Shown here one piece after another: positions 17,445 to 26,381 of a stretch of DNA of 64,000 bases. Source of the DNA: Nitrososphaerota archaeon (lineage in GTDB: Archaea > Thermoproteota > Nitrososphaeria > Nitrososphaerales > Nitrosopumilaceae); the NCBI GenBank assembly GCA_028866895.1, contig JAGWHF010000007.1, positions 47,166-111,165 of the forward strand, written 5' to 3'. Each line of letters opens with the position of its first letter. The first letter of the stretch is position 1. The translations under genes were made by a program, and so were the position numbers. Below the pieces are notes generated by a model that had not been told where the DNA came from, searched no databases, and worked only from the letters and a program-made list of their open reading frames with translations.

Positions 17445-18029
17445 TCAACTCTCGAAATCTTTCCAGATGCAGTCTATGACATGCCTGAGGCCTTTTATGT
17501 CAGTTTTTTTCATTAAATCCCTTTCCACTATGAAAGACCTCGTCCAATCTGTAGGACTGGCACCATCGTCAGAATTGGATTCTATGTGTGGAATTGCGCG
17601 GGATTTCCATTCTGACATTTCGAAAATCCAGACCTCGTCATTTAGGTCCGAGAAGTCGATGTCGTCATGTCCTATGAAGAGAATCCTGCATTTCCGCAAC
17701 TCTTTGTGCAGCTTTTCGTAGGCGCTCATCTGGGCCTTTGAGATTATCATCCTGTCATCATGAAAAATCTTCAACTCGAAGATCATGAAGCCCCCGCAGT
17801 GTTCAATCAACCAGTCTATGTCGGTTCCGCCTGACGTCATCATGCGCCTTGATATCAGGTTACCTAGGACTTCCCTTGATTTTGCAAAAAGGAGGGGATT
17901 CTCAATCTTGTGTTTTGGAAGGTCCATCTCATCTGTGACATGGTGAATTTTTTCACCTTTCCTTTTTTCCTTTGGTACTCTTTGACCATACAAAATGTTG
18001 GCAAGGCTTGAATCCGCATCATGTGGCAT
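17445..18029 (-). CDS. Possible PD-(D/E)XK nuclease-fold protein
   Basis: 194 aa, soluble. The middle reads GGTDIDWLIEHCGGFMIFELKIF, giving an Asp followed about 15 residues later by ExK on a beta strand, the signature of the PD-(D/E)XK fold. A helix (ISKAQMSAYEKLHKEL) follows, as expected. The end (RHVIDCIWKDF) is helical. I see no partner gene. It could be a DNA repair or defence nuclease; the call rests on the motif only. Confidence 0.5.
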   Translation of the reverse strand: MPHDADSSLANILYGQRVPKEKRKGEKIHHVTDEMDLPKHKIENPLLFAKSREVLGNLISRRMMTSGGTDIDWLIEHCGGFMIFELKIFHDDRMIISKAQMSAYEKLHKELRKCRILFIGHDDIDFSDLNDEVWIFEMSEWKSRAIPHIESNSDDGASPTDWTRSFIVERDLMKKTDIKGLRHVIDCIWKDFES

Positions 18030-18192
18030 GAAAAGTTCTGTGCCCGAGTACCTTATAGGGACCTACAATCAATTTTAGGAAACAAACAGCTAACCGCAGT
18101 TGCAATCGGAATGTGGTCAGGAATTACTGTAAGGCTTGGTGTGTTGCAGTGTATACTTATTAAGATTTATGCTAAACATGCTGAATTCATGT

Positions 18193-18651
18193 ATGGTGAA
18201 AATTAAGGTTAGGCTCAGAATAGATGTACCGCGTGAAATTATCTGGGAGGTAATATCCAAAGTAGAGAACGATCTGTATTTCTGGAAGGGAATAACATCC
18301 ACAAGAACCATCTCTGAGGGAGGAAACGAACTAGTACGGGAGGTTGTGTTGGGATGTGATATTCTATGCACGCAGAAGATAACAATGTGGCCGATGGAGA
18401 AGATCCAAGTAAAGTGGGTAGAAGGAGTCATCAGGGGAACGAGGGAGATCGCACTGGTCTCCCTAGGAGGTGCCACTCTCGTCGAAGTTCAGATGAATTA
18501 CGAGTTTCCAGGGTTGGTAAGTTCTGATTCAAAGCGCCTTGCAAAACTCTTCCAAAATGAGGCCGAACTTGCTGTCGATTTGATAAAAAGGATGGTCGAA
18601 CAGTTTGAGAGCAGTTCGCCCCTTATGATTGGAAAAGGATGGGAGAATTAG
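18193..18651 (+). CDS. SRPBCC (START-like) protein ahead of TFB
   Basis: 152 aa from ATG 18193 (MVKIKVRLRIDVPREIIWEV). The plan is that of the SRPBCC fold: starting strand, IIWEVISKVENDLYFWKG, central strands (IQVKWVEGVIRGTREIAL), and a long C-terminal helix (LAKLFQNEAELAVDLIKRM). This fold holds a hydrophobic ligand. A second family member is at 36659, also in a tight gene pair. The stop TAG directly abuts the ATG of the TFB gene, so the two are cotranscribed. A CTTATTAAGA box (18156) lies at promoter distance. Confidence 0.75.
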   Translation: MVKIKVRLRIDVPREIIWEVISKVENDLYFWKGITSTRTISEGGNELVREVVLGCDILCTQKITMWPMEKIQVKWVEGVIRGTREIALVSLGGATLVEVQMNYEFPGLVSSDSKRLAKLFQNEAELAVDLIKRMVEQFESSSPLMIGKGWEN

Positions 18652-19641
18652 ATGGCAAAATCCAACAAGACCAAGCAGGTTCTCTTCGGAACATCAAACG
18701 CGGACTACTCTCTAACCACTAGGTTGGACGTTTCCGACCTTAATCTATCAAAATGCCCAACCGAAGGGTGCAAAGGTTCGCCGATTATCACTGATACTGC
18801 TTCAGGCGAGATAATTTGCGGCGCATGCGGATTCGTCCTGCTTGAAAGGTCGGTGGACCCAAACCCGGAACATGTGTCTGATTATGCGGAATTTGCTACA
18901 AAGACTCGGACGGGGCCGGAACAGTCCCTCACCCTGTATGATATGGGGATGATGACTGTAATTTCTGACAAGGATGCGATGGGCCGTACGCTGTCAGGGG
19001 ACATTAAGAACACCTTTGGAAGGCTTAAGGTGCTAAACAACCGAAGCAGGATGGCCTCTTCCAACAGGACGCTTAGGAGTGCGTTGCTTCTCTTGTACTC
19101 TCTTAAGACAAAGCTAGGACTTCCAGACTCTACTGCAGAAAATGCGGCCTATCTCTATAGAAAGGCGATGCAAAAAAAGATAACAATTGGTCGCAGTGCA
19201 AGGGGTATAATGGCCGCATCCGTGTATCTTGCATGCAGGCAGACTGACGTTCCTAGATCTCTTGTTGATATTTCTGAGGCGGCAAATGTGAGCAAAAAAG
19301 AGATCAGCAGGGCTTACAGGAATCTGATTGAAAAATTTTCAATATCGCTTGATCCGTGCAATCCATCGGAGTTTGTAACCAAGATTGCACATGAGGCAAG
19401 AATCAGCGAAAAGACGCAAAGGGACGCCCTGAAGACTCTCTCTCAACTTCATGAAAACGGGACGTCGGCGGGAAAGAATCCTATGGCTTTGGCTGCCGCA
19501 ACACTTTACATGTCATGCGTGCTAAATGGCGAGAAGAAAACACAGTCAGAGATTGCGAAGGCATCGGGTGTTACCTCGGTGACCATCCGCAACAGGTATG
19601 CGGCCTTGAAAAAAGAGATAAAGTTGCAGGATACTGAATAA
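18652..19641 (+). CDS. tfb: Transcription initiation factor IIB (TFB)
   Basis: 329 aa. An N-terminal zinc ribbon (CPTEGCKGSPIITD ... EIICGACGFVLLE), a B-finger/linker region, and two cyclin-like repeats (about residues 125-215 and 225-320) with SVYLACRQ and TLYMSCVL. It recruits RNA polymerase to TBP at promoters. The first ribbon knuckle is CPTEGC, with one extra residue, as in some archaeal TFBs. Nitrososphaerota usually have several TFBs. This one is transcribed with an SRPBCC protein. Confidence 0.93.
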   Translation: MAKSNKTKQVLFGTSNADYSLTTRLDVSDLNLSKCPTEGCKGSPIITDTASGEIICGACGFVLLERSVDPNPEHVSDYAEFATKTRTGPEQSLTLYDMGMMTVISDKDAMGRTLSGDIKNTFGRLKVLNNRSRMASSNRTLRSALLLLYSLKTKLGLPDSTAENAAYLYRKAMQKKITIGRSARGIMAASVYLACRQTDVPRSLVDISEAANVSKKEISRAYRNLIEKFSISLDPCNPSEFVTKIAHEARISEKTQRDALKTLSQLHENGTSAGKNPMALAAATLYMSCVLNGEKKTQSEIAKASGVTSVTIRNRYAALKKEIKLQDTE

Positions 19642-19814
19642 GCAGCCAGATGCGGATTTTTGAGGATTGCTAGCCATAGGGGGCCGTATTTGCGAAGCAG
19701 CCAACCATGGCCTTCCTGATTGTTCTGGGGAGGGGAGGCTGGGCACGGTGATTATTTCTGGCCCTTGTATGGATGGGTGGATGATTGGTGGGGCATAAGG
19801 CAGGGTATCGCAAG

Positions 19815-19844
19815 GCTTAAAATAGTTAGGCTCCTAATAGTTAG
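19815..19844 (+). promoter_or_regulatory. TATA box overlapped by an operator-like repeat upstream of marR
   Basis: GGCTTAAAATA (19814-19824) is a TATA-like box about 35 bp before the MarR ATG. It overlaps two direct copies of AATAGTTAG (19821-19829 and 19836-19844). Between them lies the perfect palindrome TTAGGCTCCTAA (19826-19837). A MarR dimer bound here would block TBP/TFB, so self-repression is likely (inference). Confidence 0.5.
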
Positions 19845-19857
19845 AGATCTAAGTAAG

Positions 19858-20343
19858 ATGGATGCCTATGATTTTGAAAACAGCGTCGGGTTTCTTGTCA
19901 ACAATACTGCAAAATCCTTCCAGAAAATCCTGGACATGGAGCTAAGAAAGAAAGTGGGTGTGACGATAGGCCAATGGCGAGTCGTAGTTGCACTCGTGCG
20001 TGAAAACGGGCTGACACAGACGGAGATTGCGGAGAAAGTCGGGATAGAAGGAGCTACGCTTGTACCATTGATTGACAAAATGGAGCATGAGGGATTGTTG
20101 AAAAGAAAACCTGATTTGAGAGACAGACGGGTAAACCGGATATATCTGACGTCCAAGGCGGATTCCCTATGGAAATCCATGATGGCATGCGCACTTAATA
20201 TTCGCAGGATCTCGACAAAGGGGATATCAGAAAACGAGTTGCAAGACACGATGCAAACATTGCGTAAAATATCCGGGAATCTGGCCGAATACCTTCCACT
20301 GGATGCTGTTGTGGCATTGCAGAAAAAGACGGGAGGGGATTGA
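19858..20343 (+). CDS. MarR-family transcription regulator
   Basis: 161 aa from ATG 19858 (MDAYDFENSVGFLVNN); the upstream part of the frame overlaps the promoter. A winged helix is clear: LTQTEIAEKVGIEGATLVPLIDKMEHEGLL then the wing RKPDLRDRRVNRIYLT. MarR proteins release DNA on binding drugs or phenolics. It ends 4 bp before the MFS efflux gene, so it very likely controls that pump. Confidence 0.88.
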   Translation: MDAYDFENSVGFLVNNTAKSFQKILDMELRKKVGVTIGQWRVVVALVRENGLTQTEIAEKVGIEGATLVPLIDKMEHEGLLKRKPDLRDRRVNRIYLTSKADSLWKSMMACALNIRRISTKGISENELQDTMQTLRKISGNLAEYLPLDAVVALQKKTGGD

Positions 20344-20347
20344 AGGT

Positions 20348-21829
20348 ATGGTCATGTCCAGGGATTCAAACGAACTTCCATCCGATTCCATCCCGGCGCG
20401 GGCATGGAAGACCTTGGTGATTCTCAGCCTGCTTGCGACAATGGTCATGTATGCTGAAACTATGCTGGTTCCGGCAATCCCGGACCTTATTAAAGACTTC
20501 AATATATCATACAGTACATCGTCGTGGATCCTTACGACCTACCTGGTCGCAGGGGCTATAATGACTCCCATTACCGGCAAACTGTCTGACATCTACGGGA
20601 AGAAAAGGATGTTGCTTATCATTATGATTATTTATGCAGTGGGAGTTTCTCTTGGCGGATTTTCGACGAATATCTATGAAATGCTCACCATACGGGTGAT
20701 TCAAGGTATAGGAATGTCGATGTTTCCAATTGCGTTTGGCTTGATAAGAGAACAATTTCCCATCCGCAAACTCGCTATAGGCCAGGGAGTGATTTCCTCC
20801 ATGTTCGCGGCCGGCGCCGTGATAGGGCTTATTGCGGGAGGCCATCTGATTCAGAATTTTGGCTGGCAGGCGACCTTCTTCTCTATAATTCCGGTCGTAA
20901 TTGTCCTGATAGCTATTGTTCAGAAATTTATCAATGTGGGGGAGGTGCACCCGCAATGGAGGGATGATTCAGGTGTACCGGGGACGCCAAAAAAACTCCG
21001 GCTAGACGTCCAGGGTGCTGTCACTCTGGCGGTTTCGGTAATCGCATTCCTTATGGCACTTACGTTTGTGGAGACCGGGGATTCTATCGGGTCAACCACC
21101 ATGCTGGGCCTTGTCGGTGTTGGAATTGTTTACCTCGTACTGTTTGTGTTGATTGAGAGGAGGTCCAGCACCCCACTTGTGGATCTCAAGGTTCTGATGA
21201 ATAAGACCATTCTTCCATCAAATATCTTGATCATGGTTGTAGGAATGTCCATGTTCATGGTTTTTCAGACAATCCCTGTGCTCATAAGAAGCCCGTCACC
21301 TCTTGGTTTTGGTGAGGATCCAGTAGCTACGGCCAACGTACAACTGCCTTTTGCAATCGTTCTCCTAATTTTTGGACCGACCTCTGGTTTTATTATTTCT
21401 AAGATGGGTTCCACGAAGCCAATCATAGCAGGCAGCATTATTGGGGCCGTCGGATTTGCCGCTCTTCTTGTCTACCACTCTACAGAGTTTATGATATCTG
21501 CCAACCTTGCTGTGCTTTCCACTGGCTTGTCCCTTATCAACGTGGGAGCCATGAATATCATAATGATTGCAACCCCAAAACAAAATGTAGGGGTTTCAAT
21601 GGGAATGAGTACCTTGATCAGGATAATTGGAGCCTCTGTTGGGCCTGCAATGGCTGGCATGTTCATGCAGACGCACAGGACAACCCTGCCCGGGGTGGCA
21701 GGAAGCTTTCCTACTCAGGATTCATACAACCTGATATTTCTCTGTGCGACTATGGTGGCACTGGCATCGATAGGACTTGCCGTCTTCCTTCGGACGACCG
21801 TTTCAAAAACCCTTGTACATGCCAAGTAA
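20348..21829 (+). CDS. MFS multidrug efflux transporter (DHA2-like, 14 TM)
   Basis: 493 aa from ATG 20348. The motif GKLSDIYGKKRMLLI (motif A) and the segment VIQGIGMSMFPIAFGLIREQFP with a following Gly-rich helix (GAVIGLIAGGHLIQNFGW, motif C type) mark a proton-driven drug exporter. About 14 hydrophobic helices can be counted, as in the DHA2 group. It is the second gene of a two-gene operon behind MarR. Confidence 0.88.
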   Translation: MVMSRDSNELPSDSIPARAWKTLVILSLLATMVMYAETMLVPAIPDLIKDFNISYSTSSWILTTYLVAGAIMTPITGKLSDIYGKKRMLLIIMIIYAVGVSLGGFSTNIYEMLTIRVIQGIGMSMFPIAFGLIREQFPIRKLAIGQGVISSMFAAGAVIGLIAGGHLIQNFGWQATFFSIIPVVIVLIAIVQKFINVGEVHPQWRDDSGVPGTPKKLRLDVQGAVTLAVSVIAFLMALTFVETGDSIGSTTMLGLVGVGIVYLVLFVLIERRSSTPLVDLKVLMNKTILPSNILIMVVGMSMFMVFQTIPVLIRSPSPLGFGEDPVATANVQLPFAIVLLIFGPTSGFIISKMGSTKPIIAGSIIGAVGFAALLVYHSTEFMISANLAVLSTGLSLINVGAMNIIMIATPKQNVGVSMGMSTLIRIIGASVGPAMAGMFMQTHRTTLPGVAGSFPTQDSYNLIFLCATMVALASIGLAVFLRTTVSKTLVHAK

Positions 21830-21833
21830 AATC

Positions 21834-22640
21834 CTAGGCGGTGGTACTGCTGTTCTGATCTTCCAGCCTGTTCTTCAGCATGGAGATCTCCTTTCGGGCA
21901 GCTTCGTGCTCCTCTCTTGTACGTGCAAGAGCGGCCCTTACAACCTCTAGCTCCTTTCGCGCAGCCTCATACTTTGCGTTGAGGGAGGCGGTTACTGCTC
22001 CAGCGGCCTCCACGATCTTCCTTGCATCGTCCCTTTTTCCGACGGACGCAAGCTCTTTTTCAATAAATTCCAGCTCGTTTTTCACTATCGTCATCTCTTT
22101 TTTCTTGAGGTCGTGCTGTGTTTTTAACGATACAATTTCGGATTCTGCCTCCTTTATCTGGGAATTCAATGCTTCGAGATCCTTCCTTGCCCCGTCTACC
22201 TTCTGGTTGACTTCTTCAAGCTCTTTTAGCCTCTCCTCCTTTTGCAAATCAGCTGCAGACATCTCTTCCGTTACCTGCCGGATGAGGCCCTTTATTCTGT
22301 CGACCTCGCTATTGTTATACTGGGATTTTATCATGTCCAAGTCCGACCTTCCTTTGACTATCTGTTCGTGGATTGAATCTCTCTCCGATCTGGCAGCCTC
22401 GATTTCCGCCTTTAGGGATGCAAGTTCTTTGCGGGCCTGCTCTGATTCCTCGGTGATTTTTTCAGACTGGGATTTCAATTCATCCATCCTGCTGATCTGC
22501 GACTCTAGGAGAAGGGCTTTTTCTTGAACCTCTTTTTTCAGGTGATCGATCTCGTCTTTTTCCTGCAGTACTTTGCCTTCCTCTGCCTCATTCTTGTCTG
22601 CCTGCCTTGATTCCCGCTTTGAACGGCCAAAAAACCCCAT
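21834..22640 (-). CDS. Long coiled-coil protein
   Basis: 268 aa. After a short basic start (MGFFGRSKRESRQ) almost the whole protein is heptad repeats rich in Glu, Lys and Leu (KDEIDHLKKEVQEKALLLE, KELEEVNQKVDGARKDLEAL). No membrane segment and no ATPase motif, so not an SMC protein. It is last in the elp3-lysS run. Perhaps a scaffold; function unknown. Confidence 0.75.
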   Translation of the reverse strand: MGFFGRSKRESRQADKNEAEEGKVLQEKDEIDHLKKEVQEKALLLESQISRMDELKSQSEKITEESEQARKELASLKAEIEAARSERDSIHEQIVKGRSDLDMIKSQYNNSEVDRIKGLIRQVTEEMSAADLQKEERLKELEEVNQKVDGARKDLEALNSQIKEAESEIVSLKTQHDLKKKEMTIVKNELEFIEKELASVGKRDDARKIVEAAGAVTASLNAKYEAARKELEVVRAALARTREEHEAARKEISMLKNRLEDQNSSTTA

Positions 22641-22695
22641 TGCTAAGACCTGTCCCGCATGGTAAGAAAAGTATTCCTCTTACTGCCTAGGTAAC

Positions 22696-22887
22696 TCATG
22701 CCTTCTTTTTTCTAAAAAAACTGATGTAGAATCCCAATCCGCCAATTACAAACCCGAATAATATCACTGCCAGGCCAGCCGTGGCGTCTGTTTTGAAGTA
22801 ATTTGGGGCAAACACGAAGATCAGGATGCCAATTGCAATGAGGATCATTCCGCCACTTTTGGGCCTGTTGTGCTCGCTGTGGGCCAT
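22696..22887 (-). CDS. 63-aa two-span membrane protein
   Basis: Two hydrophobic helices (GGMILIAIGILIFVFAP and AGLAVILFGFVIGGLGFYISFF) joined by a short loop, and a basic tail (RKKKA). It starts 2 bp after the lysS stop, so it is probably in the same transcript. No family recognised. Confidence 0.65.
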   Translation of the reverse strand: MAHSEHNRPKSGGMILIAIGILIFVFAPNYFKTDATAGLAVILFGFVIGGLGFYISFFRKKKA

Positions 22888-22889
22888 GT

Positions 22890-24476
22890 CTACACGTGGT
22901 CAGAGATTAAGGAAGCGGTCTTCTTCCTTCCGATGTCGAGTATGAAGGGCCCTATCTTGGGACCTCTGTCTGAGGCAAGCAAAATTTGGTATAAAATTTT
23001 AAAAAAGTCCCTTGGCTGGACTCCGCTGCTTTTGGCTATATTGTAGATGTCATTTTGAAGGTCCTCTGGTTCTTTTTCTGCTGAAAGGATGGTGGCAAGC
23101 GAAGACAGTGCTTTTCTTGTGGCATCGTCTATTTGGATCTCTACCTTGGCAGGGCGGTCAAAGTCATCCGCATAATTTCCCGCCAGTGTTATGAGTTCGT
23201 CAATCTGGGGGGATGGCTCCTTTATTGTTCCGTAATCCAGTAATTTTCGTGTGACTCTTGAAATCCTGTCTTCCCTGAAGATCTTGCAGAGTTGGACAAG
23301 AAGCCTATAGTTGACATATTGGTCGGGGCCTTGTGGGGGATTTAACAGGTTCACATATTCGAAAAGTCCCTTCGTCCTGATGGTCTTGGCCTCATTATCG
23401 AGCTTGGTTTTTCCAAAGTAAATGTTTTCAATCTCATGATATTCGTCCATCAGTGAGGGTATGTCATCAAATCCGACCTCGCGCGTACCAGTGATGCGTT
23501 TGTACAAGAGGAGCAGGATGGATTTGGGAGTGCCATATCTGAGCCATGATTGTGATGTGACCACGTTTCCTAGGGATTTTGATATCTTCTTTCCCCCCTT
23601 GTCAAGAAACATCTCATATTTTACATGGGTGGGATGGGCAAAGCCGAGAACTTCGTCGGCCACCCAGTCGTTGACCTTGACGGAATCCATGATGTCCTTG
23701 CCGTATGCCTCGAACCTGATGTCAAAGGCCTGCCATCTGGCCGCGAACTCCACCTTCCAAGCCAGTTTTCCAAGATCCCTTGTGATGTCGGCGACACCGT
23801 CATGACCGCAACCTTCTAGAATCCTCGAACCTATTGTGGCACTGCCGCATTTGTACTTGACCTTTTTCTCCTCTGGGAGGTATTCATATGCAACTGCTGT
23901 ATAGAGCCTCCCGCAGCCAGAACAAACGGGAAAGTAGGGAAGCGCCTCCTGGTACTTTTCCTGGCCTACCATCTCTGCAATCTTCTCTCCTATCTTCTTG
24001 CTGTTGACAAGTAACGTGTGGATCTGGTCCTTCAGGAGCCCGTTTTTGTAGGTGTCCACTCCACGCTGGAAACGGTATTTTATTCCCATCTTGTCGAGGC
24101 CGTCAAGGAGCAGGCTACTCATGTGGAGCCCGTACGACTCGTGACATCCAAAGGGATCGGGTATGTAGGATACGGGTTTTGCAATGTGATCGTTTAACCA
24201 GTCAGGTAGGCCTTCGGGTATTTTTCTTAGGCCGTCAAGATCATCCGAGTAGGCAATAAGCTCTGATTTGTATCCCATGTTTTCAAGGGCCAGCTTGACG
24301 CCATACGCCCTGACCGCATCGCCGAGGCTTCCAATGTGGGGGATCCCGGATGCGCCAAGTCCACTCTCCACCTTTACCATGTCCAGATGCCTGCCTGTTG
24401 ATTTTTCCCTCTCGATGAGCTCATCGGCTAGTTTGTCTATCCAAGTCCCTCTTCCGATTATCTTCTGTTCTTCCAT
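22890..24476 (-). CDS. lysS: Class I lysyl-tRNA synthetase
   Basis: 528 aa from ATG 24476 (MEEQKIIGRGTWIDKLADEL). Charges tRNA-Lys with a Rossmann-type class I core, the archaeal alternative to class II LysRS. The HIGH-type motif is GIPHIGSLGD, the KMSKS-type motif is KISKSLGN, and a zinc-binding stretch lies between (CSGCGRLY ... CGSATIG). The C-terminus is the helical anticodon-binding region. The ATG overlaps the elp3 stop by one base (TAATG), so translation is coupled. The frame is open to 24713, but that part lies inside elp3. Confidence 0.95.
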   Translation of the reverse strand: MEEQKIIGRGTWIDKLADELIEREKSTGRHLDMVKVESGLGASGIPHIGSLGDAVRAYGVKLALENMGYKSELIAYSDDLDGLRKIPEGLPDWLNDHIAKPVSYIPDPFGCHESYGLHMSSLLLDGLDKMGIKYRFQRGVDTYKNGLLKDQIHTLLVNSKKIGEKIAEMVGQEKYQEALPYFPVCSGCGRLYTAVAYEYLPEEKKVKYKCGSATIGSRILEGCGHDGVADITRDLGKLAWKVEFAARWQAFDIRFEAYGKDIMDSVKVNDWVADEVLGFAHPTHVKYEMFLDKGGKKISKSLGNVVTSQSWLRYGTPKSILLLLYKRITGTREVGFDDIPSLMDEYHEIENIYFGKTKLDNEAKTIRTKGLFEYVNLLNPPQGPDQYVNYRLLVQLCKIFREDRISRVTRKLLDYGTIKEPSPQIDELITLAGNYADDFDRPAKVEIQIDDATRKALSSLATILSAEKEPEDLQNDIYNIAKSSGVQPRDFFKILYQILLASDRGPKIGPFILDIGRKKTASLISDHV

Positions 24477-26062
24477 TAGGAAAACTCCTTGGCCATGTAC
24501 GGGCCGTCTATGCGATAGCCAAGCCTCCTGTAATACTCGCGCGTTCCTACGGCGCTGATAACGAGCAGCTTTTTTGCACCAAACTCTTCCTTTGAGATGC
24601 GTTCTGCCTCGTCCATCAGGTTTCTTCCCAAGCCCATGTGCTGCATGCTGTCCTTGTCGCGCTCCCCTAGACGGAGAGACCTGCCGTAAACATGGAGCTC
24701 CCTTACAATGCATGATCTTTCGGTAATCTCGCGCCTGTGCGCCAACAGGCTGGGTTTCCTTAACCTGAGAAATCCGAGTATTTTGTCACTAGGGTCGTCG
24801 TAAGAGAGAAATGCCTCCTCCCCGCCAGATGACTCGTAATTCTCTCTCCTTATTTTGAGGTCGCAAAGGTCAATCCGTTCCTCCGACAGTCCAGCTTCCC
24901 TGCACCTAATGCACTTGCACGCCATGTTTTGCCTTTTGAGGTTTTGCTGGACTATCTGGCGCAGGTTTCCAAGGTTCGGGCCTGCAATTATCTGGTCAGA
25001 GGAAATCTCTCTTTGCATCCTCATGACCCTTACCCATCTTGGGATTACCTTTTTCATTTCGGTCAGTACTTTTATCATATCTTCTTGCGTATACGGCTCG
25101 AAACTCCCCTCTTGGTATGACTTGAAGATGGGCGTATTTTCAAGAACAAGAGTGGGGTAGATTTTTAACATGTCTGGTCTCAGCGCGGGATCAGAAAACA
25201 ACCTCTTGAAATCCTCAACATCGTCATCTGGTGTCATTGTGGGAAGGCCTGGCATCATATGCGCGACGATCTTGTATCCGGAATCTTTTGATGCCTGAAA
25301 GGATTCCAAGACATCCTTTAGTGTGTGGCCCCTGTTGACGTACTTGTAGACTTCATCGTGTAGTGTCTGGACTCCTATTTCTACTCTTGTTATTCCGTAC
25401 TCTAGCATCCAGTCTATGTGTTGTTTCTTGCAATAATCGGGCTTTGTTTCAATTGTAAATCCCACGTTTCTTATCTTTGCGTTCTCGTTGTTCTTTTTAG
25501 ACGAGTCCAAATCGGGGGAGTCAAAGCCGTTTAGGGTATCAAAGCATGATTTGATAAAAGATTCCTGGTAGTCTTTTGGCATGAAGAGAAACGTACCGCC
25601 TACGATGACGATCTCAAGTTTGGTGCTGTCATGTCCGTATCCAATGAGCCGTTCAAGCTTGTCTAGGATTTGTTTTTTCGGGTCATAATCGTTCGAGATG
25701 GCATTCTGTGTTGAGGGTTCGCGTCCTGTGTAGCTGTTGGGTGAGTTGAACTCTATGCCCCCGGGGCAGAACGTGCACCTCCCATGGGGGCAGGCATATG
25801 GCCTAGGCATGATGGCTATTACCGCAACCCCGGATGCCGTCTTTACCGGCTTTCTGATGAGCGCCCTCTGAAGTCTGCCAAAATCCTGCCCTCCAACCGA
25901 GGCAAGGATCTCATAATTTCTGGGAATTCTGGAAAGCGAATATTTTACACAGACCCGCTTGATCTCGCGTTTTACGTCTCTTTGGGTGGGTTCCTTCAGG
26001 GAAAGGAGATTGCTTGAGATTTCCTTACAGGCGTCCTCGAAGCTTATTCCCAGATGTTGCAC
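24476..26062 (-). CDS. elp3: Elp3 tRNA uridine C5 modification enzyme (radical SAM + GNAT)
   Basis: 528 aa. Makes the carboxymethyl group on wobble uridine 34 of tRNAs. The radical SAM cluster motif is CPHGRCTFC (C91, C96, C99), followed by VGFTIETKPDYC and IEIGVQT-like strands. The last 150 residues are a GNAT acetyltransferase domain (GLGRNLMDEAERIS, YYRRLGYRIDGPYMAK). Cys ligands of the zinc site are in CKCIRCREAG. It is the first gene of a run with lysS; both act on tRNA decoding. Confidence 0.95.
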   Translation of the reverse strand: MQHLGISFEDACKEISSNLLSLKEPTQRDVKREIKRVCVKYSLSRIPRNYEILASVGGQDFGRLQRALIRKPVKTASGVAVIAIMPRPYACPHGRCTFCPGGIEFNSPNSYTGREPSTQNAISNDYDPKKQILDKLERLIGYGHDSTKLEIVIVGGTFLFMPKDYQESFIKSCFDTLNGFDSPDLDSSKKNNENAKIRNVGFTIETKPDYCKKQHIDWMLEYGITRVEIGVQTLHDEVYKYVNRGHTLKDVLESFQASKDSGYKIVAHMMPGLPTMTPDDDVEDFKRLFSDPALRPDMLKIYPTLVLENTPIFKSYQEGSFEPYTQEDMIKVLTEMKKVIPRWVRVMRMQREISSDQIIAGPNLGNLRQIVQQNLKRQNMACKCIRCREAGLSEERIDLCDLKIRRENYESSGGEEAFLSYDDPSDKILGFLRLRKPSLLAHRREITERSCIVRELHVYGRSLRLGERDKDSMQHMGLGRNLMDEAERISKEEFGAKKLLVISAVGTREYYRRLGYRIDGPYMAKEFS

Positions 26063-26144
26063 GAATTTTGGATGGAGGGATGGGTATTAAATCCTAATCA
26101 GGGCAAAACAAAACCCTTTTTGGCAATCAATTGATGGATATACT

Positions 26145-26381
26145 GTGGGACTCGGAGTGGCAATCGGATATGTTGCAATTCACTGTGACATGGGTAGGGA
26201 ACTGGAAACCTACGAGCGAATAGTGGGGACTCGTCATGTAAAGGAGGCAAGCATTGTCATGGGACTCTACGACATTGTGTGCAAGATAGAGGCAGCCACG
26301 GAAAAAGAAATCGAAAGGACAGTCATGCAGATAAGGAAGATTCCATACGTTAAGACCACGATGACCCTACTTGTACTGTGA
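26145..26381 (+). CDS. Stand-alone Lrp/AsnC ligand-binding (RAM) domain protein
   Basis: 78 aa from GTG 26145, or slightly shorter from GTG 26157. The fold VAIGYVAIHCDMGRELETYE, then VKEASIVMGLYDIVCKIEA, ends in the strand VKTTMTLLVL. There is no DNA-binding helix-turn-helix. Such proteins bind amino acids and tune full-length Lrp regulators. A second one is at 27983. Its stop touches the end of purM on the other strand. Confidence 0.85.
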   Translation: MGLGVAIGYVAIHCDMGRELETYERIVGTRHVKEASIVMGLYDIVCKIEAATEKEIERTVMQIRKIPYVKTTMTLLVL

